Position numbers and translations under genes: made by a program. 64,000 nt of DNA from PALSA-693 sp963780345 (GTDB lineage Bacteria; Actinomycetota; Acidimicrobiia; Acidimicrobiales; Palsa-688): positions 1 through 64,000 of the forward strand of contig CAWABU010000011.1 of assembly GCA_963780345.1 (NCBI GenBank), in the 5' to 3' direction. This document shows, piece after piece, positions 17,876 to 27,310 of this stretch. The first letter of the stretch is position 1, and the number at the start of each line of letters is the position of its first letter. Under the pieces are notes generated by a model. It was not told the DNA's origin. It worked only from the letters and a program-made list of their open reading frames with translations, and ran no database searches.

Positions 17876-19075
17876 TCAGCCCGCGGTGACTGGAGCCCTG
17901 GCGCCGAGCAGCTCGGCCATGTTGGTCCGGTAGAAGCGCTCCTGGTCGGCCGGCGAGACGCCATCCATCGCCTCTTCGAACTTGGCCAGAGGATCCTTGC
18001 CGCCCTCGGGGTGGGGGTAGTCAGTAGAGAACATGAAAAGTTCGGGCCCGGATTGCTCGATCATCCAGCCGACCGGCTCGCCCGGGAATGGCGTGAACTT
18101 GAGGTGACGGTTTACGTACTCGGAGGGCTGGTTAGCCAGACGCCGGAGTGGCTCCTCGGTGCGACGGAAAGCCCGCTGGGCGTAGTCGAGATGACGCATC
18201 CACGACACCACCCAGCCCGCTCCTTGTTCGATGCACCCACCCCGTAGGCCCGGGAAGCGGTCGAAGATGCCGTCGAGGATCAATGCTCCGAGGAAGAGGG
18301 CCGGGGAGTTGTAGATGGCCAGGTAGTCCTTGGAGCGGATGTTCTCGCCGCCGCCCAGGTGGTCGGTGACGGGCATGGCGTTGTGGTGGAAGGCCCGGTC
18401 CAACAGCCGGCCCCCGCCGCCGACGTGCAGGACGAAGGGGACGTCCCGGTCCTGCAGGAGCTCCCAGAACGGATTCAGGTCGGGATGTGTCGGAGAGCGG
18501 TCCCCCGCCGCGGTGGAGGGAACCATGAGCGCTGAGCATCCGTCGTCGATCGCCTCCGCCGCCACATCGACCGCCCGGGGGGGATCGACCAGCGAGACGT
18601 AGGCGACGGGAAGCAGCCGCTGATCGTCGGAACAGAACCTGTTCATGGCCTTGTTCTGGGCGCGGCACCCGGCGTACAGCAGTTCGAGGTCGGCCGACAG
18701 CTCGTCAGTGTCCGTGTACCGGCGAATGTTGCGGGGCAGGCTGAACATGGCCGTGGCGAAGGTAGCGAAGACCAACTGGCCGTCGAAGCCCAGCAGATCG
18801 AGGACCCGGCTGCGCTCGAGGGGGTCGAAGCCGCCCACAGCCATCCAGCCCTTGTCCTGCATCAGGCGCTCCTCGGCCCTGGCCGCTGCCAACGCGTCGG
18901 CGCCCCTGAGTCGGGCCTTCTCCGTGGCGTCGGCCAGGACGGGGGCGAGCGCCTCCATGCCCCGGCGGCGCAGGCGGTCCCGGTCGGGCGGGTCCATGAA
19001 GTCGTCGAGAAAGTCGGCCAGCTCCATCACGTGGCTGTCGGCATCGAGGATGGCGCGCCCACCGGCGTAGGACAT
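17876..19075 (-). CDS. Amidohydrolase-2 family metal-dependent hydrolase
   Basis: A 399-residue TIM-barrel hydrolase of the ACMSD-like amidohydrolase-2 group. ILDADSHVME (residues 10-18) matches the N-terminal metal site, VPFVLHVGGGG the central histidine strand, and FMFSTDYPHPEGG near residue 350 the C-terminal metal-binding Asp and adjacent His. Actinobacterial relatives act in breakdown of aromatic or other carbon compounds as decarboxylases or hydrolases; the substrate is unknown. It is the first gene of a probable operon with the tannase-like hydrolase and is divergent from a TetR gene across a palindrome. Confidence 0.85.
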   Translation of the reverse strand: MSYAGGRAILDADSHVMELADFLDDFMDPPDRDRLRRRGMEALAPVLADATEKARLRGADALAAARAEERLMQDKGWMAVGGFDPLERSRVLDLLGFDGQLVFATFATAMFSLPRNIRRYTDTDELSADLELLYAGCRAQNKAMNRFCSDDQRLLPVAYVSLVDPPRAVDVAAEAIDDGCSALMVPSTAAGDRSPTHPDLNPFWELLQDRDVPFVLHVGGGGRLLDRAFHHNAMPVTDHLGGGENIRSKDYLAIYNSPALFLGALILDGIFDRFPGLRGGCIEQGAGWVVSWMRHLDYAQRAFRRTEEPLRRLANQPSEYVNRHLKFTPFPGEPVGWMIEQSGPELFMFSTDYPHPEGGKDPLAKFEEAMDGVSPADQERFYRTNMAELLGARAPVTAG

Positions 19076-19100
19076 GGAGTTCCCCTTGAGCTACCCAGGG

Positions 19101-19115
19101 TGACAATTTGTCACT
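19101..19115. promoter_or_regulatory. Perfect palindrome, probable TetR operator
   Basis: GTGACAATTTGTCAC is a 15-bp perfect palindrome (arms GTGACAA/TTGTCAC about a central T). It lies in the 61 bases between the divergent amidohydrolase (start 19075) and TetR (start 19137) genes. TetR proteins normally bind such a site and repress one or both sides. Binding is inferred. Confidence 0.65.
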
Positions 19116-19136
19116 CCCTAGGAGTCATAATGCCCC

Positions 19137-19785
19137 ATGGCCCGATCCTCCGCCACCGCCGTGGCCCCGAAGCCGCCAACCGGACGGTCTGGGCCTCCCG
19201 CCAGTCCGTCCCGGCGGGAGCTTCTCTTGGACGCGGCCGCTCAGATTGTGGCTGAAGGCCACGCCGACGAGGTGACCATGGAGGCGGTTGCCACCCGGGC
19301 CGGGGTCAGCCGGTCGCTGGTCTACAAGCACTTTGCCCACCGCCAGGAGTTACTCGGCGTGGTGTATGAGCGGGAGTCCTCGCTCCTGCACCGCCAACTC
19401 AGCGCCGCGGTACAGGATTGCGCCCGGCTCGAGGACATGCTTCGGGCCTTGGTGGAGGGAGCGCTTTCTGCCCAGGCCACCCGCAGCGCAACCTTCGTCG
19501 CCCTGGCCGCCGAAGGCGCCCGACCCGCCGGTCAGAGGGCTCGCCAGCGCCGTCGGGATGGCCGGACTCTGCGCTACTTCACAGACCAGGCCGTCGGGGA
19601 GTTGGGCATCGACCGCGACCTGGCCGAGGCCAGCGATGCGCATGGCCCTGGGCGGTATCGCGAGCGTGCTGGAAACCTGGAGGCTGCAGCCAAACGGGGA
19701 AAACGCCACCTCTCTGTCAGAGATGTACGTGTCGATGGTCATGGGCGGGCTGCAGGTCCTGGCGTCCGGTGCGACCAGACGCTGA
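19137..19785 (+). CDS. TetR-family transcriptional regulator, one frameshift
   Basis: The N-terminal helix-turn-helix is clear: LLDAAAQIVAEGHADEVTME, VATRAGVSRSLVYKHFAHRQ (residues about 24-65). The ligand-binding helices continue to DRDLAEAS. One extra base near 19638 then changes frame, and the protein resumes as MRMALGGIASVLETWRLQ and ends VMGGLQVLASGATRR at 19785. Removing one base gives a normal TetR of about 215 residues. It is divergent from the amidohydrolase operon with a palindrome between them, so it probably regulates that operon. Confidence 0.75.
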
Positions 19786-20299
19786 TGCCGGTGCCTGCCG
19801 CTTACAGCGGCGCTGCGATCGACATCGGACGGCTCAGGCGAGGTTGGATCTGGAGCCCGCTCTACCCGGTACCCGCGCATCAGGATCAGCGCCAAGCTGA
19901 CGGCGGGAGTCCTGCGCACTCGCCACCCTGAGGATCCAAAGCGGCGATGGTGGGGCGGCGCGACCGCTACGCGACCCGTCACCATCACCAGGTAGCGCGG
20001 GTCCCGGACTCTCCCTGCCCGCCTTGTTGCAGGTACAGGGCCTCGGGTGTCCCTATTCGCGGCCAAGGGGTGCAGGACGCGCGTGGAACAAGAGACTGTG
20101 GGGACCGACCAGGACCACGGTTTTCGCTCGGTCGCGTGGCGGCAGCAGTTGAGCCGTATCCGGCCCTCGGTGCAAAACTTGGGTTGGGCGGCAATTGATC
20201 ACTGGTTGTCAACCATTTGTTCCCGGTGACCGCCGACCGGATCGGGTGGGTGGGAGACTTTCGTCGTTATCCTGTCAGGCCGAAAGAAGGCACCGAGCC
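19786..20299. other. Gene-poor stretch
   Basis: Nothing recognisable was found between the TetR stop and the small cysteine-rich frame at 20300. Confidence 0.3.
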
Positions 20300-20560
20300 G
20301 TGGCGATCACCCTGCATCACGCACCCGAACCCATCCAAACGCAGAAAGCCGGGAACACGCTCGCTGCGGAATGGATGCCGCACTGCTCGTGTTCGTGGCG
20401 CGACCCCGATCACCTGTGCAGTGAGCGACTCGAGGCCCTATCCCGCTCTATGGACCACATTGCGAGATGCCCGGAATCGTGGTGTGAGACCGCGGTTGCC
20501 CGTTCTGCTGGGACTAACACGAACCAAACGTCGGGTCGGGCGACTACTTCTCGTTACTGA
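20300..20560 (+). CDS. Small Cys/His-rich hypothetical protein
   Basis: An 86-residue frame starting with GTG at 20300, with a purine-rich GAAAGAAGG ahead of it. The middle carries CSCSWRDPDHLCSERLEALS and then MDHIARCPESWCE, a spacing of cysteines and histidines that could hold a zinc ion. No family is recognised. The last 20 residues (SAGTNTNQTSGRATTSRY) look unstructured. It could be a real small protein or a chance frame; composition favours the former slightly. Confidence 0.35.
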   Translation: MAITLHHAPEPIQTQKAGNTLAAEWMPHCSCSWRDPDHLCSERLEALSRSMDHIARCPESWCETAVARSAGTNTNQTSGRATTSRY

Positions 20561-21255
20561 TAGGTCCGACAATCTCCTGCCCAGTTTGAAAGGGCAGCAG
20601 ATGTCCTTGGGGCCGGATAAAGGGAGCATGAACGGCGTCGCGGCATCGGAGAGGCGTGCCCAGTCGTGGGGTGACGGGACTTCATATCGAACGATTGGGC
20701 GGATCACAGAAACGGAAAGTCGGCAGTGCCCGCCGTCCGTGAACCGGGAGAGTTCCATTCCGCGGTGTCGCCGGTGCTGGCTTCTCCCTCTGATCCGCTC
20801 GACGGCGAGCCGCCAGCCACAGTCATCGCTCAGGTCTCCACTACCCACCGGGTGACGGCCCAGCTTGATACCGCAACAGCAACGTCCCAGACCCGGGGTT
20901 CTGGTAGGACCTGGTATCTCGGTCCGGTATTTGGCCGTCCCAATAGCTCGAAGTGATTTACTCGCATTCCACGGGGCTCGCGTCGAAGTGCTATACTCAA
21001 GGAAACGAGAGAGGAGGGCGATGTGAATACACAGAGCCCATCCATTGAGCTTGGCCCGCGTGAGTGAGTTGGACCTTGGAGGTAACCATGTCACGTGCTT
21101 ACCGCTAGGGTCCTCGACCGAACGTCATCAACACCAGTTCGTCGACTAGAACCGGCCCAATGTCTGGGCCTGCACTGCGGTGCACGCTTGAGACGAGGCG
21201 GTCCCACCTGTGCGAGCGGAACGGGGATGATGACGAGCCGCAAAACAGCGTTAAC
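20561..21255. other. Gene-poor stretch with possible promoter
   Basis: No supported gene. TATACT at 20992-20997 resembles a -10 box, followed by two purine-rich ribosome-binding-like sites (GAGGAGGG near 21011 and GGAGGTAACC just before an ATG at 21089), each leading only into very short frames. This looks like the 5' end of a lost gene. Confidence 0.25.
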
Positions 21256-21289
21256 GACGAAGAGGCGGCCCTGATCGGGTCGTCTTTTT
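21256..21289 (+). terminator. Weak hairpin with T-run
   Basis: GACGA (21256-21260) can pair with TCGTC (21280-21284), with an inner CCC/GGG pair, followed by five T residues. It resembles a weak intrinsic terminator. It lies just upstream of the receiver-domain fragment, so it may end a lost upstream transcript. Confidence 0.3.
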
Positions 21290-21297
21290 GTCTATAA

Positions 21298-21630
21298 GGC
21301 TCAGGTCTCGCCGGCGACGAGGTCAGCGTAGTTGGGCACGCGGATGGCCCAGTCAGCGCGCTGGAGGCGGTCGGCCGACTAAACGCGACCGCCGTCGTCC
21401 TTGAGATTCAAATCCCCGTCAGTCAAGGACTGGACACGGTGAGCGCCCTCAGAGATGAGTTCCCCAACTTACAGATCGTCGTCTGCTCTTTTCAGCACGA
21501 CGCGGCAACGAAACGGGCCGCCCTAGCCCGCGGCGCGGACACGTATCTCGTCAAGCCGCTCAGCCCGCGTGACCTCCTCCGGGTGCTCCGGTCTGCTCGG
21601 CGCGATACGTCTGGGCAAGGCATTTCGTGA
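21298..21630 (+). pseudogene. Response-regulator receiver domain fragment lacking its start
   Basis: Reading the frame from the stop at 21295 gives GDEVSVVGHADGPVSALEAV, then ATAVVLEIQIPVSQGLDTVS, LQIVVCSFQHDAATKRAALA and GADTYLVKPLSPRDLLRVLR. This is the second half and more of a receiver domain, including the conserved Lys of LVKP. The first beta strand with the acidic pair is missing and no ATG, GTG or TTG precedes the domain; the first GTG (21439) falls inside it. At the phosphorylation position the usual Asp is Glu (VVLEIQIP). No output domain follows. It is probably a truncated relic. Confidence 0.5.
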
Positions 21631-22081
21631 CATTCGCTCATCCGTCACGCCTGGCGACAGCCGCGCCACCCCGCGACGACGGTCCGTTATCGACTTGGGC
21701 AGACGCCGTACCGCAATCACCTGTGTCTCCTGCCCGGTGCTTTCTCCCACTTGGTCTGTCTACCTGCCACGCTCCGAGGCGAACACGGATCCGCGGCCCT
21801 CGCTCCCGTCACCAACGCGCGCCGGGATCAGCCACAGGCCCCCCGCGGAGGCCAACCTGCGGCGGCCAAGACCAGATCGATGGCGATCAATGACTTTGGC
21901 GTCCATTCGGCTGAGCGTTCAGCCTGTTTCTTCCTAACCAGTTCGGTTACCGTCCCATCGGCGCTGCGGACGGCGGGCATAAGTCGATTCTGGCGCTCCA
22001 CGGCTGAGATGCCAGATGCGGCCTCGGCGCCGATCGACATTCGTGAAGAGGAGCCGTCCCGCCGATAGATCGGTGGGGTTG
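21631..22081. other. Gene-poor stretch
   Basis: No supported gene or repeat between the receiver fragment and the end of sufR. Confidence 0.3.
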
Positions 22082-22783
22082 TCAGGATCGGCGCGAATGG
22101 CCTGCGGCCCTTGGCCGGGACTTACTTGATGGGCGTGTTCGTGCTCGAATCTCGTAGGCACAGACGTAGGCCCCGGCGACCTTGTGGATGACTCGGGTGA
22201 CGTCGGCGTCGGGGATGACCTCTTGTATGAACTCGAGTTCGGTGGTGCAGGCCAGGCTGTAGCGGGAGGCAACCGCCCAGATGGCACAGCTGTGGAGGGT
22301 GAGTCGGTAGCTGTCGTCTGGAAGCTTGTCGACGTTGGCCATGTATCCCTCGGCGTCGAGGATGGCGGCCAGGCCGGCCACGCTGTCGCCCAGGGTTTTG
22401 CCTGCAAGCTTTTCTCGGCACTGTTCGACACGCCGGCGCTGCCGGCGTTGGAACACGCGAGGGACGAGTTCGGGGTCTTCGTCTTCGATGTGACCGAGTA
22501 GTTCGACCGAGAGGTCACCGGTGGTCGGTCCGGCGAAGAGGGACTCGCCTAGTTCGGTGCTGTGGTAGAGGTCGGCGGGTCGGCCGGGCCGCCCCCGCTC
22601 ATGGCGGGATGCGAGGAAGCCGCCGGTCCTGAGAGTGGCCAGATGCTGGCGGACGGCGCTGGGGGTGATCCCTAACGTCTCGGCCACGTCGTCGGCGGTC
22701 GCTTCGCCGTGTCGTTTCACGGCGATGAGGATCTGTCGCTGGGCCGATGACAGGTTGGCGGTGGCCCTAACCGGACTGTCCAC
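22082..22783 (-). CDS. sufR: SufR-like iron-sulfur-sensing repressor
   Basis: A 233-residue regulator divergent from the SUF operon. Residues 12-75 are a winged helix (SSAQRQILIAVKRHGEATAD, DDVAETLGITPSAVRQHLAT) with a GRPGRPADLYH wing. The C-terminal domain carries C166, C179 and C208 (HSC, LAC and YVCAYEI), the cysteines that bind a Fe-S cluster in SufR proteins. In the established model the holo-form represses suf genes and loss of the cluster relieves repression. The last 20 residues after CAYEIR are basic and not family-typical. Position and cysteines together make the assignment firm. Confidence 0.85.
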   Translation of the reverse strand: MDSPVRATANLSSAQRQILIAVKRHGEATADDVAETLGITPSAVRQHLATLRTGGFLASRHERGRPGRPADLYHSTELGESLFAGPTTGDLSVELLGHIEDEDPELVPRVFQRRQRRRVEQCREKLAGKTLGDSVAGLAAILDAEGYMANVDKLPDDSYRLTLHSCAIWAVASRYSLACTTELEFIQEVIPDADVTRVIHKVAGAYVCAYEIRARTRPSSKSRPRAAGHSRRS

Positions 22784-22832
22784 GAACGGAAGGTTAGTGA
22801 TCTGACCCGGTTACCGCTAGTATTGCAAGAAG

Positions 22833-22861
22833 CAACTTGTAGAAGTGTTGTTTGTCAAGTT
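22833..22861. promoter_or_regulatory. Candidate SufR operator
   Basis: Between sufR (start 22783) and the SUF genes, CAAC (22833-22836) and GTTG (22847-22850) form an inverted repeat, with ACTT-GTAG-AAGT inside. AACTTG (22834-22839) also pairs with CAAGTT (22856-22861). Cyanobacterial SufR binds a CAAC-spacer-GTTG palindrome with a shorter spacer, so this is suggestive only. Confidence 0.4.
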
Positions 22862-22913
22862 AGCCGGACCGGCCCGCGCCGGCGATGGAATCTGGCGGGC
22901 AAGGAGGTACCGA

Positions 22914-23071
22914 TGAGCGCCGTTGCGACAAGCAGGAGTCCACGAATGGTCGAGGCGGGTACCAGGCTCGGGGCTGGAGGCCGATTTTCGTTGGCCCTCC
23001 TCGGCCTGCCGGGCGGTGTCGCGGGCGCCGCAGCATCGTCACGTGGGTTGCCTGTCCGGGTGCCGGCGTGA
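22914..23071 (+). CDS. Short frame upstream of and overlapping sufB
   Basis: A 52-codon frame beginning ATGAGCGCC at 22914 with a strong ribosome binding site (AAGGAGG, 6 bases upstream). It ends at a TGA that overlaps the GTG start of sufB (GTGA at 23068-23071). The peptide (MSAVATSRSPRMVEAGTRLG...) matches no family I know. The arrangement suggests translational coupling to sufB or a leader peptide. It could also be the true 5' end of sufB with an undetected frameshift. Confidence 0.45.
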
Positions 23072-24513
23072 CGGGCGTTTCTGAGGAGGTCAGGGAGTTC
23101 GCCGGCCAGGAGTACCGGTATGGTTTTTCGACCGACCTGGACACCGACAGGGTGCCTAAGGGGTTGAGCGAGGATGTCATTCGGCTGATCTCGGCGAAGA
23201 AAGGGGAGCCGGACTGGCTGGTCGAGTGGCGTCTGCGCGCCTACCGGCACTGGGTCACGCTGGAGGAGCCGCAGTGGCAGAACGTCCACTACGGGCCGAT
23301 CGACTATCAGGACATCGTCTACTACGCGGCCCCGAAACCGAAGCCGGAGCTGGCCAGCCTGGACGAGGTCGATCCCGAGGTTCGGGCCATGTTCGACAAG
23401 CTGGGTATCTCTTTGGCCGAGCAGGAGCGGCTCAGCGGCGTGGCCGTCGACGCCATCGTCGACTCGGTGTCGGTGGCCACAACCTTCAAGGAGAAGCTGG
23501 CCGAGGTGGGGGTGATCTTCTGTTCGTTCTCCGAGGCGGTACGGGACCACCCGGACCTGGTACGTGCCTATCTGGGGTCAGTGGTGCCCTACCGGGACAA
23601 CTACTTCGCGACCCTCAACTCGGCGGTGTTCACCGACGGGTCGTTCTGCTTCATCCCCAAGGGCGTGCACTGCCCCATGGAGCTGTCCACCTACTTCCGG
23701 ATCAACGCCGCGGGGACAGGCCAGTTCGAGCGGACCCTCATCGTGGCCGAGGAGGGGGCGGACGTCAGCTACCTGGAGGGTTGCACCGCACCCCGGCGTG
23801 ACGAGAACCAGCTCCACGCCGCGGTGGTGGAGCTGGTGGCGCTGGAAGGGGCCCGTATCAAGTACTCGACCGTCCAGAACTGGTATCCCGGTGACGCCGA
23901 AGGCCGGGGCGGTATCTACAACTTCGTGACCAAGCGAGGAAGGTGCGCGGGGGCGAACTCCAAGATCTCCTGGACCCAGGTGGAGACCGGCTCGGCGATC
24001 ACCTGGAAGTACCCGGGGGTGATCCTGCAGGGAGACAATTCCGTGGGGGAGTTCTACTCGGTGGCACTCACCGCCAACCGTCAGCAGGCCGACACCGGCA
24101 CCAAGATGATTCATATCGGCAAGAACACCCGCAGCACCATCGTTTCCAAGGCGATCTCGGCCGGGCACGGCCAGAACACGTACCGGGGGCTGGTCAAGGT
24201 GCTGCGCTCGGCGGAGGGAGCCAGGAACCGCACCCGCTGCGACTCGTTGCTGCTCGGCGCCGACAGCGGTGCCCACACGTTCCCTTACATCGAGGTAAAG
24301 CACCCCTCCGCCCAGGTCGAACACGAGGCGTCGACGTCGAAGGTCAGCGACGACCAGCTGTTCTACTGCCGCCAGCGGGGGATCTCCGAGGAGGACGCGG
24401 TGGCCATGATCATCAACGGCTTTTGCCGCGAGGTCTTCAAGGAGCTGCCGATGGAGTTCGCGGTCGAGGCGACCCGGCTGTTGAGCGTCAGCCTGGAAGG
24501 GAGTGTCGGGTGA
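23068..24513 (+). CDS. sufB: Fe-S cluster assembly scaffold SufB
   Basis: A 481-residue SufB, the main scaffold subunit of the SufBC2D complex, which assembles [4Fe-4S] clusters in the cytoplasm. The family pattern is unbroken: KKGEPDWLVEWRLRAYRHW, DSVSVATTFKEKLAEVGVIF, NYFATLNSAVFTDGSFCFIP, ADVSYLEGCTAPRRDENQLH, HTFPYIEVKHPSAQVEHEAS and RGISEEDAVAMIINGFCREV. The conserved Cys of FCREVF is present. The GTG at 23068 is the only start that gives a normal N-terminus. Its stop overlaps the sufC start (TGATG). Confidence 0.93.
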   Translation: MTGVSEEVREFAGQEYRYGFSTDLDTDRVPKGLSEDVIRLISAKKGEPDWLVEWRLRAYRHWVTLEEPQWQNVHYGPIDYQDIVYYAAPKPKPELASLDEVDPEVRAMFDKLGISLAEQERLSGVAVDAIVDSVSVATTFKEKLAEVGVIFCSFSEAVRDHPDLVRAYLGSVVPYRDNYFATLNSAVFTDGSFCFIPKGVHCPMELSTYFRINAAGTGQFERTLIVAEEGADVSYLEGCTAPRRDENQLHAAVVELVALEGARIKYSTVQNWYPGDAEGRGGIYNFVTKRGRCAGANSKISWTQVETGSAITWKYPGVILQGDNSVGEFYSVALTANRQQADTGTKMIHIGKNTRSTIVSKAISAGHGQNTYRGLVKVLRSAEGARNRTRCDSLLLGADSGAHTFPYIEVKHPSAQVEHEASTSKVSDDQLFYCRQRGISEEDAVAMIINGFCREVFKELPMEFAVEATRLLSVSLEGSVG

Positions 24514-25281
24514 TGTTGCACATCGCTGACCTTCATGCCCGCGTCGGTGAGCATGAGATTCTCCGCGGCGTCAACCTCGAGGTCGGCGCCGGCGAAGTGC
24601 ACGCCATCATGGGCCCCAACGGGTCGGGTAAGACGACCCTGGCCAACGTCCTGGCCGGCCACGACGGCTACGACGTCACCGGGACGGTTACCTTCCAGGG
24701 GGAGAACCTGCTGGCCTTGTCGCCGGAGGAGCGCGCCGGCGCCGGCGTCTTCCTGGCCTTCCAGCACCCAGTCGAGATCCCCGGGGTCGGCAACCTGTAC
24801 TTTCTGCGCACCGCCCTCAACTCGCTGCGGCGCCGACGGGGCCTCGACCCGCTCGAGGTGACGGAGTTCCTGGCCCTGGCCCAGGAGCGCATGAAGCTGG
24901 TCGACATGGACCGCAGCTTCATGAGCCGCTCGGTCAACGAGGGCTTCTCCGGCGGTGAGAAGAAACGCAACGAAACCCTGCAGATGGCGATCCTCGAACC
25001 GGCATTGGCCATCCTGGACGAGACCGACTCCGGGCTGGACATCGACGCTCTGCCGCGTCGTGGCCAGTGGAGTCAACGCCCAGCGCCGTCCGGATCGGGC
25101 CATGATCGTGATCACCCATCACCAGCGGCTCCTCGACTTCATCGTCCCCGACCGGGTCCATGTCATGGTCGACGGCCGGATCGTCCGCTCGGGCGGCAAG
25201 GACGTGGCGTTCGACCTCGAAGCACACGGTTACGGCGACACCGCATACGAGACAGCCTCGGCGTGGATGGCGACAACATGA
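24513..25281 (+). CDS. sufC: SufC ATPase, one frameshift
   Basis: The ABC-type ATPase of the SufBCD complex. Walker A is GPNGSGKTTLAN, the signature is GFSGGEKKRNE, and Walker B is LAILDETDSGLDIDAL. Directly after IDAL an extra C (CTGCCGCGTCG, near 25053) shifts the frame; without it the protein continues RVVASGVNAQRRPDRAMIVI, THHQRLLDFI and ends ASAWMATT at 25281, about 255 residues, normal for SufC. Its stop overlaps the sufD start by ATGA. Confidence 0.88.
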
Positions 25282-26713
25282 CCTCGCTGACGGCAGCGCC
25301 ACCAGCTCATCCCGCCGCGACCCCCACGGTCGCCGGACTCCTGTCCCGATTCGGGCGCCCGGCCGGAAGTGCCGCCCCGGCGTGGCTGATCCGAGGCTCG
25401 GCGGGCGGCGGCCGACTGGGCCACCCAACGGGGATACCCGACGCGCCAAGGACGAAGACTGGAGATACACGCCTTTGGGGCCGCTGCTGGGCGTCCCGTT
25501 CGAGCGCCCCGAGGCGGGCGCCGGGCGGCTGGGTCTCGCCGGGCGAGATCGACCGATTGAGTATCGACGCATCGATCGCCCGCATGACCTTCGTCAACGG
25601 GTTCTACGCCCCTCACCTGTCAACCTTGACTGGCCTGCCGCCAGGGGTGACCGTGACGAACCTGGCGTCGACCCTCGCCGACGGAGGCGTCGGCCTCGAA
25701 CCGCTCTTCTCACCCGCGTCCAGCGGACATGGCCACGCCTTCGACGCGCTCAATACCGCCTTGGCCGAGGACGGCGCCGTCATTCGCGTCGCGGCCGGCA
25801 CGCTCGTCGACGGGCTCATCGAGCTGGTCTTCTATTCCGACGGACGACGGAACACCGGCCATGTCCCACCCGCGGTCGATGATCGTGTGCCGGTCCGGGC
25901 AGCCGGCTGGCTCTCGTCGAAACCTACGCCGGGGACGCTGGCGTCGCCGCGTGCACCAACGCGGTGACCCAGGTCGAGGTCGGCCGCGAAGCGACAGTCG
26001 AGCACTACAAGATCCAAGACGAACCCGATACCGGATTCCATCTCGGGCTGCTCGACGTACGCCAGGGGCCCGACAGCCGGTTCTCGTCGCTGTCGGTTGC
26101 GCTCGGCTCGAGGATCGCCCGCCACGAGGTACGGGTCCGCCTGCAAGGCGAAGGCGCCCACACCACCATCAACGGCCTGTACCTGCCCGGAGGCGACAGC
26201 CACCACGACAACCCGACCCTGATCGAGCACGTCGCCCCGCGCTGCACCAGCCGCCAGCTCTACAAAGGCATCGCTAGCGACCACGGCCACGGAGTGTTCA
26301 ACGGACGCATCGTCGTCCTCCCCACCGCGCCCGGCGGCGACGCCAGCCAGACCAACAAGAACCTGCTTCTCTCAGACCACGCCGAGATCGACACCCGCCC
26401 CCGACTCGAGATCCTCACCGACGACGTGAAATGCACCCACGGCGCCGCCGTCGGCGCGCTCGACCCCGACGCCATCTTCTACCTCCGGTCGCGTGGAGTG
26501 CCCCTCGAGCAGGCCAAGGCCATGCTCACGGCCGCCTTCGCCCGCGAGATGCTCGACACCATCCCGGACGGGCCGCTGCGCACCCACCTCGAAGGTCTCG
26601 TCGCCGCCCACCTCACCTCACAGCCCACCCCCGACCCATCGCCGACCCCGCCCGGGCCGGCGCCTGCTGGCGACACAACACCGACCTATGGCGATCGGAC
26701 CGGTCGGCGATGA
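25278..26713 (+). CDS. sufD: SufD, several frameshifts
   Basis: The SufB-related partner subunit of SufBC2D. It is readable as one protein only if five single extra bases are removed, at roughly 25395, 25455, 25545, 25845 and 25900. The pieces are FGRPAGSAAPAWL, KDEDWRYTPLGPLLGV, IDASIARMTFVNGFYAPHLS, GLIELVFYSD, then an unbroken C-terminal half with ATVEHYKIQDEPDTGFHLGL, TTINGLYLPGGDSHHDNPTL, DVKCTHGAAVGALDPDAIFY and GVPLEQAKAMLTAAFAREML. All family landmarks survive and there are no stop codons or substitutions typical of decay, so sequence error is likely. It overlaps sufT by ATGA. Confidence 0.82.
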
Positions 26714-27262
26714 GCCCCGCCCAAGCCACACCGGTCGAACTGGTCGCGGGACTGCGATGTCACGCTCATCCCCAGCGGGCAGACCACAACGCTGCAAGCC
26801 GGCGAGAAGATCGTGGTCACCCAGGCCCTCGGCGGCACCGTCACCATCCAGACCGCGGCCGGTCAACTGGCACGGATCTCCCGCAAAGATGCCCACGCGC
26901 TCGGACTCGCCGATGACGCGGCCGGCGCCCAACCATCGCCGTGCGGTCCCTTCGAATACGAGCAAGTCATCGAACAACTAAAGACCGTCTTCGACCCGGA
27001 GATCCCGGTCAACATCGTCGACCTTGGGCTGATCTACCAATGCGACGCCCACGTGCAACCCGACGGCAGCTACCGGGTCGACATAAAAATGTCGATGACC
27101 GCCCCCGGGTGCGGTATGGGCGACATTCTCCAACACGACGTGCGCTCCCGGGTCCAGACGGTGCCCGGCGTAAGCGAGGTCGACGTCGAAGTCGTCTGGG
27201 AGCCGCCCTGGGACCAAACCCGCCTCAGCGACGCCGCCCGCCTCGAACTCGGACTGTACTGA
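26710..27262 (+). CDS. sufT: SufT/MIP18-family Fe-S assembly factor, one frameshift
   Basis: A SufT-type protein with an N-terminal beta-rich segment and a C-terminal DUF59/MIP18 domain. The start is MSPAQATPVELVA at 26710. One extra G near 26742 must be removed to join DVTLIPSGQTTTLQAGEKI; the rest is continuous: VTQALGGTVTIQT, then the DUF59 domain EYEQVIEQLKTVFDPEIPVN, IVDLGLIYQ, MTAPGCGMGDIL and VVWEPPWDQTRLSDAARLEL. The domain's cysteine is in APGCGMG. SufT acts as an accessory factor in Fe-S maturation. It is the fourth gene of the SUF operon. Confidence 0.85.
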
Positions 27263-27310
27263 TCGCAACAGGCCGACCTCACTTATGCGACCCAAGGAGA
27301 ACACCTCACC

